Positions 1-5,287 of a stretch of 5,287 nucleotides of DNA are shown here, in pieces. This DNA comes from CAYHCE01 sp964355015 (GTDB taxonomy: Bacteria; Cyanobacteriota; Cyanobacteriia; PCC-6307; Cyanobiaceae): positions 1 to 5,287 of the forward strand of contig CAYHCE010000080.1 in assembly GCA_964355015.1 (NCBI GenBank), read 5' to 3'. Made by a program: the position numbers and the translations under genes. The notes under the pieces are model-generated. The model had not been told where the DNA came from. It did no database searches and saw only the letters and a list, made by a program, of their open reading frames with translations. Each line of letters starts with the position of its first letter. The stretch's first letter is position 1.

Positions 1-192
1 GAGCAGCTGCCGGAGCTGCAGCGGAGCGTGCTGAAGATGCGCTACGGCATCGACGTGGAGGAACCGATGAGTCTCACCGGTATCGGCCGCATCCTGGGCA
101 TGAGCCGGGATCGCATCCGCAACCTTGAGCGGGATGGTCTCGCCGGGCTGCGGCGACTGAGCGAAAGCGTCGAGGATTACGTCGCCAGCTGA
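1..192 (+). CDS. Group 2 sigma-70 family RNA polymerase sigma factor, C-terminal fragment (region 4)
   Basis: The 5' end is outside the window; the last 63 codons and the TGA at 190-192 are visible. The fragment begins EQLPELQRSVLKMRYGI, which is the end of region 4.1. Region 4.2 follows, with a helix-turn-helix at about residues 24-55 of the fragment (MSLTGIGRILGMSRDRIRNL) that in this family reads the -35 promoter element. A primary sigma factor normally has VTRERIRQIEAKALRKLR at this point. The MSRDR-RNLERDGLAGLRRL version and the short tail ending DYVAS match the non-essential group 2 (RpoD-like) sigma factors, of which cyanobacteria carry several for stress, light and nutrient responses. 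Which paralogue it is cannot be told from the tail. A possible terminator lies about 50 nt downstream. Confidence 0.9.
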   Translation, partial: EQLPELQRSVLKMRYGIDVEEPMSLTGIGRILGMSRDRIRNLERDGLAGLRRLSESVEDYVAS

Positions 193-303
193 GTGTTCCA
201 CCTCGGTGCCTGCACGCAGGCCTGGCTCAAGGTGTTGACCCTGGGGCTCGGCTCGTTCGAGCCCTGAGGTTTGATAGATTCGACCGAGAGGTGTGGTTGC
301 CGA
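193..303. other. Intergenic region between the sigma factor gene and the membrane glucosyltransferase gene
   Basis: No coding region is supported here. It holds two inverted repeats. One at 208-221 has arms GCCTGC and GCAGGC around AC and is not followed by a T run. A longer one at 239-269 is listed separately as a possible terminator. No ATG start for the next gene is present: the only ATG between 193 and 403 is at 360, in another frame, and it meets a TGA two codons later. No convincing tRNA, riboswitch or strong sigma-70 promoter was seen. Confidence 0.6.
239..273 (+). terminator. Possible intrinsic terminator of the sigma factor gene
   Basis: GGGCTCG (244-250) and CGAGCCC (258-264) form a perfect 7-bp stem with a 7-nt loop. 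It extends outward by two G-T pairs and, after one mismatch, by two further C-G pairs. Only three T residues follow (270-272), so termination may be inefficient. Its place downstream of the sigma gene stop codon fits a terminator. It also sits directly against an in-frame TTG at 271, which argues against that codon as the start of the next gene. Confidence 0.45.
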
Positions 304-1926
304 TTGAAAGAAACGGTCCACGGCAGAACTCGGTTTGATCCTTTCCGCTTCCGAGCAACATGCTTTGACCCATTCGCTGACCTGTGCCTCAAAGGCGCCG
401 GACTGAAACAGCAGTTCCTGGCTTGTCTCGCTGCCGGCCTGCTGATCATTCTCCCGATCCTCTTGTTCGTTCATCGCTACATCGATGACTACGGGCGATC
501 CATGGATGGGGATTTTCGTTGGACTGCCGTCGGCAGGCCACTGGCTGATCTGCTGTTTTTCCTGGTGAACATTGGTTCGCCTGGTATTGCTGTCGCGCCG
601 CTCCATCAACTGCTGTCCGTGGGGCTCGTCGCAGTGGTCGGTGTGATCGCTGCCCGGGCTCATGGGATTCGCTCTCCACTCTGGACAGCGATCGGGACCC
701 TGCCGTTGATCGGTCAGCCCTATGGCCTCGAGAACCTCTCCTATGGGTTTGATTCCTTTGGCATGGCGATGGCGATGTCCCTGGCGGTCATCGCAGCTGT
801 GCTGATCAATCTCGTGCGCTCTTGGCAGGGCCTGATTGTGTCCAGCCTCCTGGTGATCGCCTCCCTTTGCCTGTACCAACCCGGTGCCAGTTCCTTCCTG
901 TCATTCGGTTTGATGCTGGTGGTTGGTCAACGGCTTGGCCTGGTCGATGATTCCATGGCCGCCCAGCCGGGCATCGTCAAGATTGGCAGGGTGCTGGCCA
1001 GTTATGTGCTGGCCCTTGCCGGTTATGCGGTGGTCTTGCTGGTGGTCTTTCGCACGCCGACGTCCTACGCCGCTGAACAGAGTCAGCTGCTTCCCTTTGA
1101 TTCGGAGTTGCCTGCCATGCTCCTTCGCAACGCCCTGTCTTTCTGGCAGGTCTTCTATGCGGACTGGAACGGTTGGCCGGCAGCGGGACTGTGTCTTGCC
1201 CTGGGGCTGGCCTATGTCGCGGTGGTGTGGGGATCCCTGGCGCACTCTGCAGTCGGTGGGCCACGACTCTGGAAACGAATCCGCGCCTGTGGCCTGGCCT
1301 TGGCGGTTGTCCTGCTGATCGCTCTGGTGTCACCCGGCGCCTTGCTGATGCTGCAGGATCCGCTCGCCCGCGTGCCGCGGCTGCCTCTGTTCCTCGGTCC
1401 CTTGCTGGCTGCGATCCAGCTCCAGATCGTGGCAGGCGTGTCGGTGGTCCCCGGAAGATCGGGATCTGGCTGGGCTCTCACCATCCTGCCCCGGGCGGCT
1501 GTGGTCTGTTTTGCCTGGCTTCTGATGGTCGTGTCCTATGCGTATGGCCATGCATTCGCCGCTCAGGCTGACTTTGAGCAGGGCCGCATCTCTCGTCTGA
1601 TTGCTGGCATCTCCCTGTTTCAGACGAGGCTGCCGGAGACGACGATCACCTCCATTTCGTTTGTGGGTGAGATGCCGAAGTCGCCAGTTCTTGCCAACAC
1701 TCAAAGGAAGTTTCCTTTGCTCGATCGCCTGGTCCCCCGATTGATCAATGGGGGCTGGTCCTGGGGTCAGAAGCAATTGCAGTTCTATGGCCTTGCTCTC
1801 GATCGGGGCCGTCTCCCTCCGGAGGAGTTCGTCGACGGCCCCTGCGTCGCCTCGACGACTTCGATGTGCACGGCGGAATACAGCCTGCAGGCCCGGGGTG
1901 AGACCTTGCTGGTGCGGATGAAGTGA
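304..1926 (+). CDS. GtrII-like membrane glucosyltransferase (Glucos_trans_II type), start uncertain
   Basis: This is a polytopic membrane protein of about 540 residues. After a first membrane segment (about residues 36-56) comes IDDYGRSM (D61, D62, R65) and then GRPL (77-80). Acidic pairs in the first outer loop followed by GRP are typical of GtrII-type enzymes, which move glucose from a polyprenyl-phosphate carrier to a surface polysaccharide on the outer face of the membrane. Ten or more further hydrophobic segments run to about residue 415. The last 125 or so residues look soluble, probably periplasmic, with a possible disulfide pair C514/C522. The frame is open from 268 but has no ATG before the conserved motif. 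TTG304 was chosen because GAGAGG lies 12 nt upstream; TTG271 abuts a hairpin, and CTG403 (preceded by AAAGG) would remove an unremarkable N-terminus. The stop overlaps the mutY start by 4 nt. No gtrA or gtrB partner is in view, and the acceptor is unknown. GC content is lower than in mutY. Confidence 0.75.
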   Translation: MKETVHGRTRFDPFRFRATCFDPFADLCLKGAGLKQQFLACLAAGLLIILPILLFVHRYIDDYGRSMDGDFRWTAVGRPLADLLFFLVNIGSPGIAVAPLHQLLSVGLVAVVGVIAARAHGIRSPLWTAIGTLPLIGQPYGLENLSYGFDSFGMAMAMSLAVIAAVLINLVRSWQGLIVSSLLVIASLCLYQPGASSFLSFGLMLVVGQRLGLVDDSMAAQPGIVKIGRVLASYVLALAGYAVVLLVVFRTPTSYAAEQSQLLPFDSELPAMLLRNALSFWQVFYADWNGWPAAGLCLALGLAYVAVVWGSLAHSAVGGPRLWKRIRACGLALAVVLLIALVSPGALLMLQDPLARVPRLPLFLGPLLAAIQLQIVAGVSVVPGRSGSGWALTILPRAAVVCFAWLLMVVSYAYGHAFAAQADFEQGRISRLIAGISLFQTRLPETTITSISFVGEMPKSPVLANTQRKFPLLDRLVPRLINGGWSWGQKQLQFYGLALDRGRLPPEEFVDGPCVASTTSMCTAEYSLQARGETLLVRMK

Positions 1927-3095
1927 ATGGGACGCCGGAGGCGGATGGGCTGCCGGCAAGGTTCCCCGAGCTGCGGTCGGCTCTCCTGAGCTGGTGGGAG
2001 GTGAACGGCCGCCACGACATCCCCTGGAAGCTGACCCCTCAAGGAACCAGGCCGGAGCCCGGGGAGGAGCTGGGTGTGTTCGGGATCTGGACGGCCGAAG
2101 TGATGCTCCAGCAGACGCGCCTCAGCGTGGTGCTCCCCTACTGGCAGCGCTGGATGGCGGCTTTCCCCGGCGTGGAGGCGCTGGCCGCCGCCAGCGAGCA
2201 CGAGGTGCTGTGGCTCTGGCAGGGGCTCGGGTATTACGCCCGGGCTCGCCGTCTGCACCGGGGGGCCCGGGCGCTGGCGGGCTGCCCCTGGCCCCGCCGC
2301 CTGGAGGACTGGCTGGCCCTGCCGGGTATCGGCCGCAGCACCGCCGGCAGCATCCTCAGTTCCGCCTTCGATCTGCCGTTTCCGATTCTCGACGGCAACG
2401 TTCAGAGGGTGCTGGCGCGCCTGACCGCCAGCCCGCTGCCCCCCCGGCGCACACTCACCGGGGGATGGCGACTGAGCGGGCGGCTGCTCGATCCACGGCG
2501 GCCTCGGGCGTTCAACCAGGCGCTGATGGACCTGGGCGCCACGGTCTGCCTGCCGCGTCGCCCCGCCTGTGGCCACTGCCCCTGGGCGTCCCGCTGCGCT
2601 GCCTACGCTGCAGGCGATCCCGCCCGTTTCCCCGTGAAGGAAGACAGCCCGCCTCTTCCCTTCCAGGTGATCGGTGTGGGGGTTGTGCTGGATCGGGCTG
2701 GCCGGGTGCTGATCGATCAGCGGCTCGAGGCAGGGCTCCTCGGGGGCCTGTGGGAATTCCCCGGCGGCAAGCAGGAGCCCCACGAGGCGATCGAGGTCAC
2801 CATTCGCCGGGAACTCAGCGAGGAGCTGGCGATCGAGGTGGAGGTAGGCGAGGAGTTGATTTCCCTTGAGCACGCCTACAGCCACAAGCGCCTGCGCTTC
2901 GTCGTGCATCTCTGCGATTGGCTGGGCGGGGAGCCCAGGCCCCTGGCCAGCCAGCAGGTGCGCTGGGTGAAGCCGGCCGACCTGGCTGACTATCCCTTCC
3001 CGGCCGCCAACGCCCGCATCATTGCCGCTCTTCTGGCCCGGCTTGGTCGGCAGGGCGACTGCGGGCATGGTGGAGGGAGTCGGCCGGCGCCCTGA
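1923..3095 (+). CDS. mutY: A/G-specific adenine DNA glycosylase MutY with C-terminal NUDIX-like domain
   Basis: MutY removes adenine mispaired with 8-oxoguanine in base excision repair, preventing G-to-T changes after oxidative damage. All hallmarks are present in the 390 residues: EVMLQQT with the catalytic glutamate E59; a helix-hairpin-helix LPGIG (133-137); LDGNV with the catalytic aspartate D157; and a four-cysteine iron-sulfur motif C209-x6-C216-x2-C219-x5-C225. The C-terminal domain (about 246-375) keeps a Nudix box at 282-304 (GKQEPHE...RELSEEL) and a YSH loop (319-321) at the place of the FSH loop that recognises 8-oxoG. Between PW (34-35) and EVMLQQT is a spacer of about 15 extra residues (TPQGTRPEPGEELG) compared with E. 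coli MutY. The start is GTG1923, overlapping the previous stop (GTGA); only a weak GGA (1916-1918) precedes it, so coupling to upstream translation is likely. The stop shares one base with the next start. Confidence 0.97.
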   Translation: MNGTPEADGLPARFPELRSALLSWWEVNGRHDIPWKLTPQGTRPEPGEELGVFGIWTAEVMLQQTRLSVVLPYWQRWMAAFPGVEALAAASEHEVLWLWQGLGYYARARRLHRGARALAGCPWPRRLEDWLALPGIGRSTAGSILSSAFDLPFPILDGNVQRVLARLTASPLPPRRTLTGGWRLSGRLLDPRRPRAFNQALMDLGATVCLPRRPACGHCPWASRCAAYAAGDPARFPVKEDSPPLPFQVIGVGVVLDRAGRVLIDQRLEAGLLGGLWEFPGGKQEPHEAIEVTIRRELSEELAIEVEVGEELISLEHAYSHKRLRFVVHLCDWLGGEPRPLASQQVRWVKPADLADYPFPAANARIIAALLARLGRQGDCGHGGGSRPAP

Positions 3096-4108
3096 TGCCC
3101 AGATTCCCCCGGGTGCTCTGTTTCGGCGAAGCCCTTGTGGACCGGCTCGGCCCGCCGGGAGGCGATCCGGCCACGGACCGGCCCGTGGAGGACCGGCTCG
3201 GCGGCGCACCGGCCAACGTGGCCTGTGCCCTGTCCCGCCTGGGCACCCCCTCCGCCCTGGTGGGTCGACTGGGCGATGACTCGATCGGGGCCGCCTTCAT
3301 CGCCCTGCTGCAGGAGCGTGGTGTCGATTGCAGTGCCCTGCAACGGGATCGGCACCTGCCCAGCCGCACGGTGCTGGTGCGGCGTGACCTTTGCGGCGAC
3401 CGCAGCTTCGGGGGCTTCGCCGGGGATCGGGGCGAGGGGTTCGCGGATCAGGCCATCGATGCCGCCAGCCTTGCCCCCGCCCTCACGAAGCTGCTGCCGG
3501 GCGCTCGCTGGCTCCTGGCCGGCACCATTCCCCTGGCCAGTCCCGCCGCGGCTGCTGCCCTGGAGCTGGCAGTGGAGGCGGCGTCGGCCCATGGCGTGCC
3601 GCTGGTGCTCGACATCAACTGGCGCCCCACCTTCTGGAAGATGCCACAGGAGAAGGCTCTGGAGCGGATCCGGCCGTTGCTGGTCCGCGCCGCCCTGCTC
3701 AAGTTCGCCGCCGAGGAGGCCGACTGGATCGCCGGTTGCCGGGAGCCGCGCCGCATCAGTGCCTCCTTCCCCCAGGCGCCCGCCGTGGTGGTCACCGATG
3801 GCAGCGCGCCGTTGACCTGGTGGCTCGGCGGCGAGAGCGGCAGCCAGAGGGCCTTCCCCGTGCCCGTCGTTGACACCACAGGCGCCGGCGATGCCTTCCT
3901 GGCTGGGCTGCTGCATCGCCTCTGCCGGGAGCCTTCCCTGCTGCAAGGGGCGGCGCCGGACCGGGTGGGAGAGGCGATTCGCTTCGCCAGCGCCTGCGGT
4001 GCCCTGGTCTGCCGGGGGGCCGGAGCGATCGATCCCCAGCCGGGTGAGGTGGAGGTGCTGGAGTTTCTGGCTGCAGCCGGGCCGCCCGATCACGCCCCCG
4101 GCGCCTGA
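3095..4108 (+). CDS. PfkB-family carbohydrate kinase, probable fructokinase
   Basis: The protein is 337 residues, a normal length for a ribokinase/PfkB sugar kinase that transfers phosphate from ATP to a free sugar. The N-terminal strand FGEALVDRLG (10-19) and the sugar-binding GGAPANVA (36-43) match the fructokinase branch. LDINWRP (172-178) is the usual central motif. The PfkB signature DTTGAGDAF (260-268) forms the anion hole and holds the catalytic base D266. Fructokinase is the best guess from GEALVD, GGAPANVA and LDxNxR; ribose, 2-keto-3-deoxygluconate or another sugar cannot be excluded. The ATG overlaps the mutY stop as TGATG. A GGAGGGAG at 3072-3079 lies 15 nt upstream, rather far for an ordinary ribosome binding site, so reinitiation after mutY is plausible. 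The 3' end overlaps tsaE on the opposite strand by 19 bp, leaving no room for a terminator between them. Confidence 0.93.
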   Translation: MPRFPRVLCFGEALVDRLGPPGGDPATDRPVEDRLGGAPANVACALSRLGTPSALVGRLGDDSIGAAFIALLQERGVDCSALQRDRHLPSRTVLVRRDLCGDRSFGGFAGDRGEGFADQAIDAASLAPALTKLLPGARWLLAGTIPLASPAAAAALELAVEAASAHGVPLVLDINWRPTFWKMPQEKALERIRPLLVRAALLKFAAEEADWIAGCREPRRISASFPQAPAVVVTDGSAPLTWWLGGESGSQRAFPVPVVDTTGAGDAFLAGLLHRLCREPSLLQGAAPDRVGEAIRFASACGALVCRGAGAIDPQPGEVEVLEFLAAAGPPDHAPGA

Positions 4109-4563
4109 AGGAGTGCCAGCCGCCCCTCGCCCTCCGGTCTGAGCTCCACGCGCCAGGCGGGCCCGGGTTCGCCACTCAGTCGGCCGGGCCACTCCACCGC
4201 CAGCACCGCTTCGAGAGAGTGGGCCTCCTCCTCCTCCTGGGCGAACAGTTCATCGGCCGACTCCGCCCGCTCCAGCCGGTAGAGGTCCAGATGGACCAGA
4301 TGGGTCGCTCTGTCGTCCCGGCGTCCTTCGTAGTGCTGGGCCAGGGCGAAGGTGGGGCTGGTGATGGGCTCCACGATGCCCAGTCCCTGCGCCAGCCCCT
4401 GCACCAGGCAGGTCTTGCCGGCCCCCAGGTCCCCCTGCAGCAGCAGCAGGCGCGGCTCACCGGCCAGCAGCAGTTCCGCCAGTTCGCGACCCAGCCGGCG
4501 CGTCGCCGCGGCGTCCGCCAGTGCCCAGCCGCGGCCCGACCCCTGCTCCGGCAGCTCTCTCAT
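4090..4563 (-). CDS. tsaE: tRNA threonylcarbamoyladenosine biosynthesis ATPase TsaE
   Basis: TsaE is the small P-loop ATPase that works with TsaB and TsaD (and TsaC product) to make N6-threonylcarbamoyladenosine at position 37 of ANN-decoding tRNAs. The 157-residue length is typical. Visible motifs are LADAAATRRLG (15-25), Walker A GDLGAGKT (44-51), the family motif SPTF (69-72), HLDLYRL (91-97) with the conserved aspartate D93, and VEWPGRL (123-129) with E124. A run of glutamates at 110-113 is encoded by a (CCT)5 tract on the plus strand at 4224-4238. ATG4563 was chosen because GGAGAGAGGG stands just upstream and conserved sequence begins soon after. The same frame stays open to a TTG at 4632, which would add 23 unremarkable residues. 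The gene converges with the sugar kinase gene (19-bp overlap) and diverges from ahcY. Confidence 0.94.
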   Translation of the reverse strand: MRELPEQGSGRGWALADAAATRRLGRELAELLLAGEPRLLLLQGDLGAGKTCLVQGLAQGLGIVEPITSPTFALAQHYEGRRDDRATHLVHLDLYRLERAESADELFAQEEEEAHSLEAVLAVEWPGRLSGEPGPAWRVELRPEGEGRLALLQAPGA

Positions 4564-4665
4564 GCCCTCTCTCCAGTTGTAGATTTCACGGAAGCGAGCC
4601 CGAAGCCTCGGCGTCTCCGCAGAACTTTCCAACCCATCGTCCTCCCTGAAGGGAGATCACCATTC
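4564..4665. other. Divergent intergenic region between tsaE and ahcY
   Basis: This 102-bp spacer must hold the promoters of both tsaE and ahcY unless tsaE is transcribed from inside the ahcY side. No strong -35/-10 pair could be assigned. TAGATT at 4580-4585 is a possible -10 for ahcY and would give a leader of about 75 nt, but no TTGACA-like box stands at the right distance. The right end contains a perfect inverted repeat (4642-4655), listed separately. Confidence 0.6.
4565..4574 (-). promoter_or_regulatory. Ribosome binding site deciding the tsaE start
   Basis: Read on the minus strand the sequence is GGAGAGAGGG. GGAG lies 7 nt and the last G one base before ATG4563. No comparable purine-rich site was found before the upstream TTG4632, so the site supports the shorter TsaE. 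Confidence 0.7.
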
Positions 4666-4671
4666 ATGGTG
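4642..4671 (+). promoter_or_regulatory. ahcY ribosome binding site and start codon within two adjacent inverted repeats
   Basis: The ribosome binding site AAGGGAG (4649-4655) lies 10 nt before ATG4666. It forms the 3' arm of a perfect inverted repeat, CTCCCT-GA-AGGGAG (4642-4655). Two bases later a second one follows, CACCAT-TC-ATGGTG (4658-4671), whose 3' arm contains the start codon and the second codon. As RNA each could fold as a 5-bp stem with a 4-nt loop (UGAA and UUCA), masking both the ribosome binding site and the AUG. The repeats are seen directly; a regulatory role is inference. Confidence 0.5.
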
Positions 4672-5287
4672 GCTGCACCGCCCTCTGCCGCGTCCGCTGG
4701 TTGCCTCGCCGGCGTGGAGGCAACGTCCTCTTACGTGATCGCCGATCTGTCCCTGGCCGGCTGGGGCCGCAAGGAGATCGCCATCGCCGAAACCGAGATG
4801 CCGGGCCTGATGGCCCTGCGCCGCAGGTTCGGCGCCGATCAACCGCTGAAGGGGGCCCGCATTGCCGGCAGCCTCCACATGACGATCCAGACAGCCGTTC
4901 TGATCGAGACCCTGGTGGCCCTCGGCGCCGAGGTTCGCTGGGCCTCCTGCAACATCTTCTCCACCCAGGATCACGCCGCCGCCGCGATCGCCGCCGCCGG
5001 GATCCCTGTTTTCGCTTACAAGGGCGAAACCCTCGACGAGTACTGGGCCTTCACACACCGGATCCTGGAGTGGGGCGAAGGCGGCACGCCGAACATGATC
5101 CTCGACGACGGCGGCGACGCCACCGGCCTGGTGGTGCTCGGCACCCGGGCAGAGACGGATCCTTCCGTTCTCGACAACCCCGGTAACGAGGAGGAGACCG
5201 CCCTCTTCCACTCCATCCGCCAGAAGCTGGCCGCCCAGCCCGGTTTCTACTCCCGCATCCACGCCAACATCCAGGGCGTCACCGAGG
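4666..5287 (+). CDS. ahcY: Adenosylhomocysteinase (S-adenosylhomocysteine hydrolase), N-terminal 207 residues
   Basis: AhcY is the cytosolic NAD-dependent enzyme that splits S-adenosylhomocysteine into adenosine and homocysteine. This removes the product inhibitor of methyltransferases and feeds the methionine/SAM cycle. The reading frame has no stop before the right edge, so the 3' part, including the NAD-binding domain, is outside the window. Recognisable stretches are GRKEIAIAETEMPGLMALR (34-52), the substrate-site SLHMTIQTAVLIETL (69-83) with H71, CNIFSTQDHAAAAI (95-108) and ILDDGGDATG (145-154). After DDGGD comes an insertion of about 40 residues (roughly 160-198, including DNPGNEEETALF) that separates plant and many bacterial enzymes from the shorter mammalian type. 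The window ends inside the GVTEE motif, whose glutamate is catalytic in the family. ATG4666 is preceded by AAGGGAG and gives the usual MVAA start, with about 20 variable residues before the conserved region. Confidence 0.96.
   Translation, partial: MVAAPPSAASAGCLAGVEATSSYVIADLSLAGWGRKEIAIAETEMPGLMALRRRFGADQPLKGARIAGSLHMTIQTAVLIETLVALGAEVRWASCNIFSTQDHAAAAIAAAGIPVFAYKGETLDEYWAFTHRILEWGEGGTPNMILDDGGDATGLVVLGTRAETDPSVLDNPGNEEETALFHSIRQKLAAQPGFYSRIHANIQGVTE

Noticed and set aside
235..240. TTGACC as a -35 box for the GtrII-like gene
   Set aside because: No -10-like hexamer lies 16-19 nt downstream, and the box lies against the terminator-like hairpin.
241..269. tRNA T-arm-like sequence with TTCGA in a hairpin
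   Set aside because: No acceptor stem, anticodon arm or CCA end can be built around it on either strand. The symmetry is better explained as a terminator-type hairpin.
1994..2869. Plus-strand open frame of 291 codons overlapping mutY in another frame
   Set aside because: It has low-complexity composition and no motifs; it is a shadow of mutY.
1785..3209. Long open frame of 474 codons on the minus strand opposite mutY
   Set aside because: It is rich in Gly, Ala, Pro and Arg with no recognisable domain and lies opposite a MutY with all its catalytic motifs. It is a by-product of high GC content. The same applies to the 400-codon minus-strand frame at 2990-4192.
4224..4238. (CCT)5 microsatellite as a possible phase-variation tract
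   Set aside because: It is a triplet repeat inside tsaE encoding glutamates, so slippage would not shift the frame, and tsaE is normally a core gene.
4590..4665. Possible SAH riboswitch upstream of ahcY
   Set aside because: The gene context is right, and there are short complementary pieces (CGAG/CTCG around 4594-4609), but I could not lay out the conserved pseudoknotted core of the known class. A covariance-model search would be decisive.
4984..4991. HIP1 octamer GCGATCGC, abundant in many cyanobacterial genomes
   Set aside because: Only one perfect copy was noticed in 5.3 kb, inside ahcY, among several near matches. That is not an enrichment in such GC-rich DNA, so it is not listed as a repeat.

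Overview
The window looks like chromosomal DNA from a high-GC unicellular cyanobacterium of the Synechococcus/Cyanobium type. Three things suggest this. The sigma factor tail is of the cyanobacterial group 2 kind (MSRDR-RNLERDGL). MutY carries the spacer between its PW and EVMLQQT motifs that I associate with cyanobacterial MutY. AhcY has the MVAA-type N-terminus and the roughly 40-residue insertion of the plant/bacterial class. The assignment rests on motif recognition, not on a database search.

Layout: (1) Positions 1-192 hold the 3' end of a group 2 sigma-70 factor gene. (2) Positions 193-303 are non-coding, with two hairpins; the second (239-273) is a plausible terminator for the sigma gene. 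(3) A forward run of three genes follows: a GtrII-like membrane glucosyltransferase (to 1926), mutY (1923-3095) and a PfkB-family sugar kinase, probably a fructokinase (3095-4108). The junctions overlap by 4 nt and 1 nt, so the three are probably co-transcribed and translationally coupled. (4) tsaE lies on the minus strand (4090-4563) and its 3' end overlaps the kinase gene by 19 bp. (5) A 102-bp divergent spacer (4564-4665) separates tsaE from ahcY. (6) ahcY (S-adenosylhomocysteine hydrolase) starts at 4666 and runs off the right edge.

Apart from the membrane protein, the genes are housekeeping: transcription control, repair of 8-oxoG:A mispairs, sugar phosphorylation, tRNA t6A modification and the activated methyl cycle. 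No biochemical pathway links them. The GtrII-like gene is the accessory element: it is visibly lower in GC than mutY, lacks a clear ATG start, and is joined to mutY by an overlapping stop/start.

I see no CRISPR array, insertion sequence, tRNA, phage gene or defence cassette, and no undescribed multi-gene system. The most notable non-gene signal is a pair of back-to-back 14-nt inverted repeats at 4642-4671, which cover the ribosome binding site and the start codon of ahcY.
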